The notes under the pieces were generated by a model, which had not been told where the DNA came from, did no database searches, and worked only from the letters and a program-made list of their open reading frames with translations. A DNA stretch of 64,000 nt, taken from the NCBI RefSeq assembly GCF_000760695.4, contig NZ_JHEG04000001.1, positions 200,001 through 264,000 of the forward strand. The letters run 5' to 3'. The position numbers and the translations under genes were made by a program. Below are positions 63,946-64,000 of this stretch, in pieces (positions within the stretch are counted from its first letter, which is position 1; every line of letters begins with the position of its first letter). The stretch is from Tolypothrix bouteillei VB521301. Its GTDB lineage: Bacteria; Cyanobacteriota; Cyanobacteriia; Cyanobacteriales; Nostocaceae.

Positions 63946-64000
63946 TTATGGAGAGTTATGTAAGCTTCTGCGATCGGGGCGCGGCAACAACTGCCAATTG

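Overview
The window is chromosomal DNA of a cyanobacterium, most likely a filamentous heterocyst-forming type (Nostocales). It encodes the photosystem II subunits PsbM and PsbK. The octamer GCGATCGC (HIP1) occurs dozens of times, intergenic tracts carry short tandem heptamers (TTAGTGG, TAATGGC, TTTTGAA), and the regulators and Uma2, pentapeptide and PPC proteins are typical of large cyanobacterial genomes. I found no tRNA, intact rRNA or CRISPR array.

Layout. 1-5000: end of a class I aldolase gene, an AAA-GGDEF protein, ADP-ribosylglycohydrolase, fdhD and two VOC proteins. 5-15 kb: an M3 oligopeptidase, a tandem Usp protein, then a photosynthesis and cofactor block (psbM, ferredoxin, psbK, tgt, cobS), comF and an efflux adaptor. 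15.6-20.4 kb: an OB-fold secreted protein, a TnpB element and an RppA/RppB-like two-component pair. 20.6-25.3 kb: membrane hydroxylase, alpha/beta hydrolase, erythromycin esterase homologue, thioredoxin-like protein and a Crp-type regulator. 25.6-29.3 kb: a T-box leader in front of a type 2 isoleucyl-tRNA synthetase gene that carries two in-frame copies of a 42-bp repeat. 29.3-32.2 kb: alpha-amylase and a peptidoglycan-binding protein among inverted repeats. 32.6-39 kb: hpf-CSD, phosphoribosyltransferase, amine oxidase, Uma2, recR, HIT and comM. 39-52 kb is accessory: an Uma2/orphan block ending in a second comM 3' end, a pentapeptide protein, a caspase-lipase giant, moaD-like, and a NurA/HerA pair split by a toxin-antitoxin pair with a second nurA 3' end. 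52-60 kb: EgtC-like amidotransferase, signalling proteins, a second TnpB element and a 1284-residue hybrid kinase. 60.4-63.9 kb: a TROVE-like/VWA protein, an intergenic structured RNA, an orphan protein and a ThiF/E1-like protein, all on the minus strand.

Most striking are: (i) a probable non-coding RNA at about 62110-62325 (minus strand) that carries a 23S-like sarcin-ricin loop and a 23S-like L11-binding GTPase-associated domain side by side, with their own closing stems, between the TROVE-like/VWA gene and the orphan/ThiF genes; (ii) the T-box plus IleRS2 with a swapped GVHH signature and repeat-encoded insertions; (iii) three places where a gene's 3' segment recurs downstream of inserted cargo (comM, nurA, caspase); (iv) apparent non-canonical starts (ACG for recR, ATA for a thioredoxin-like gene). 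Functions are read from motifs by eye; no database search was possible.
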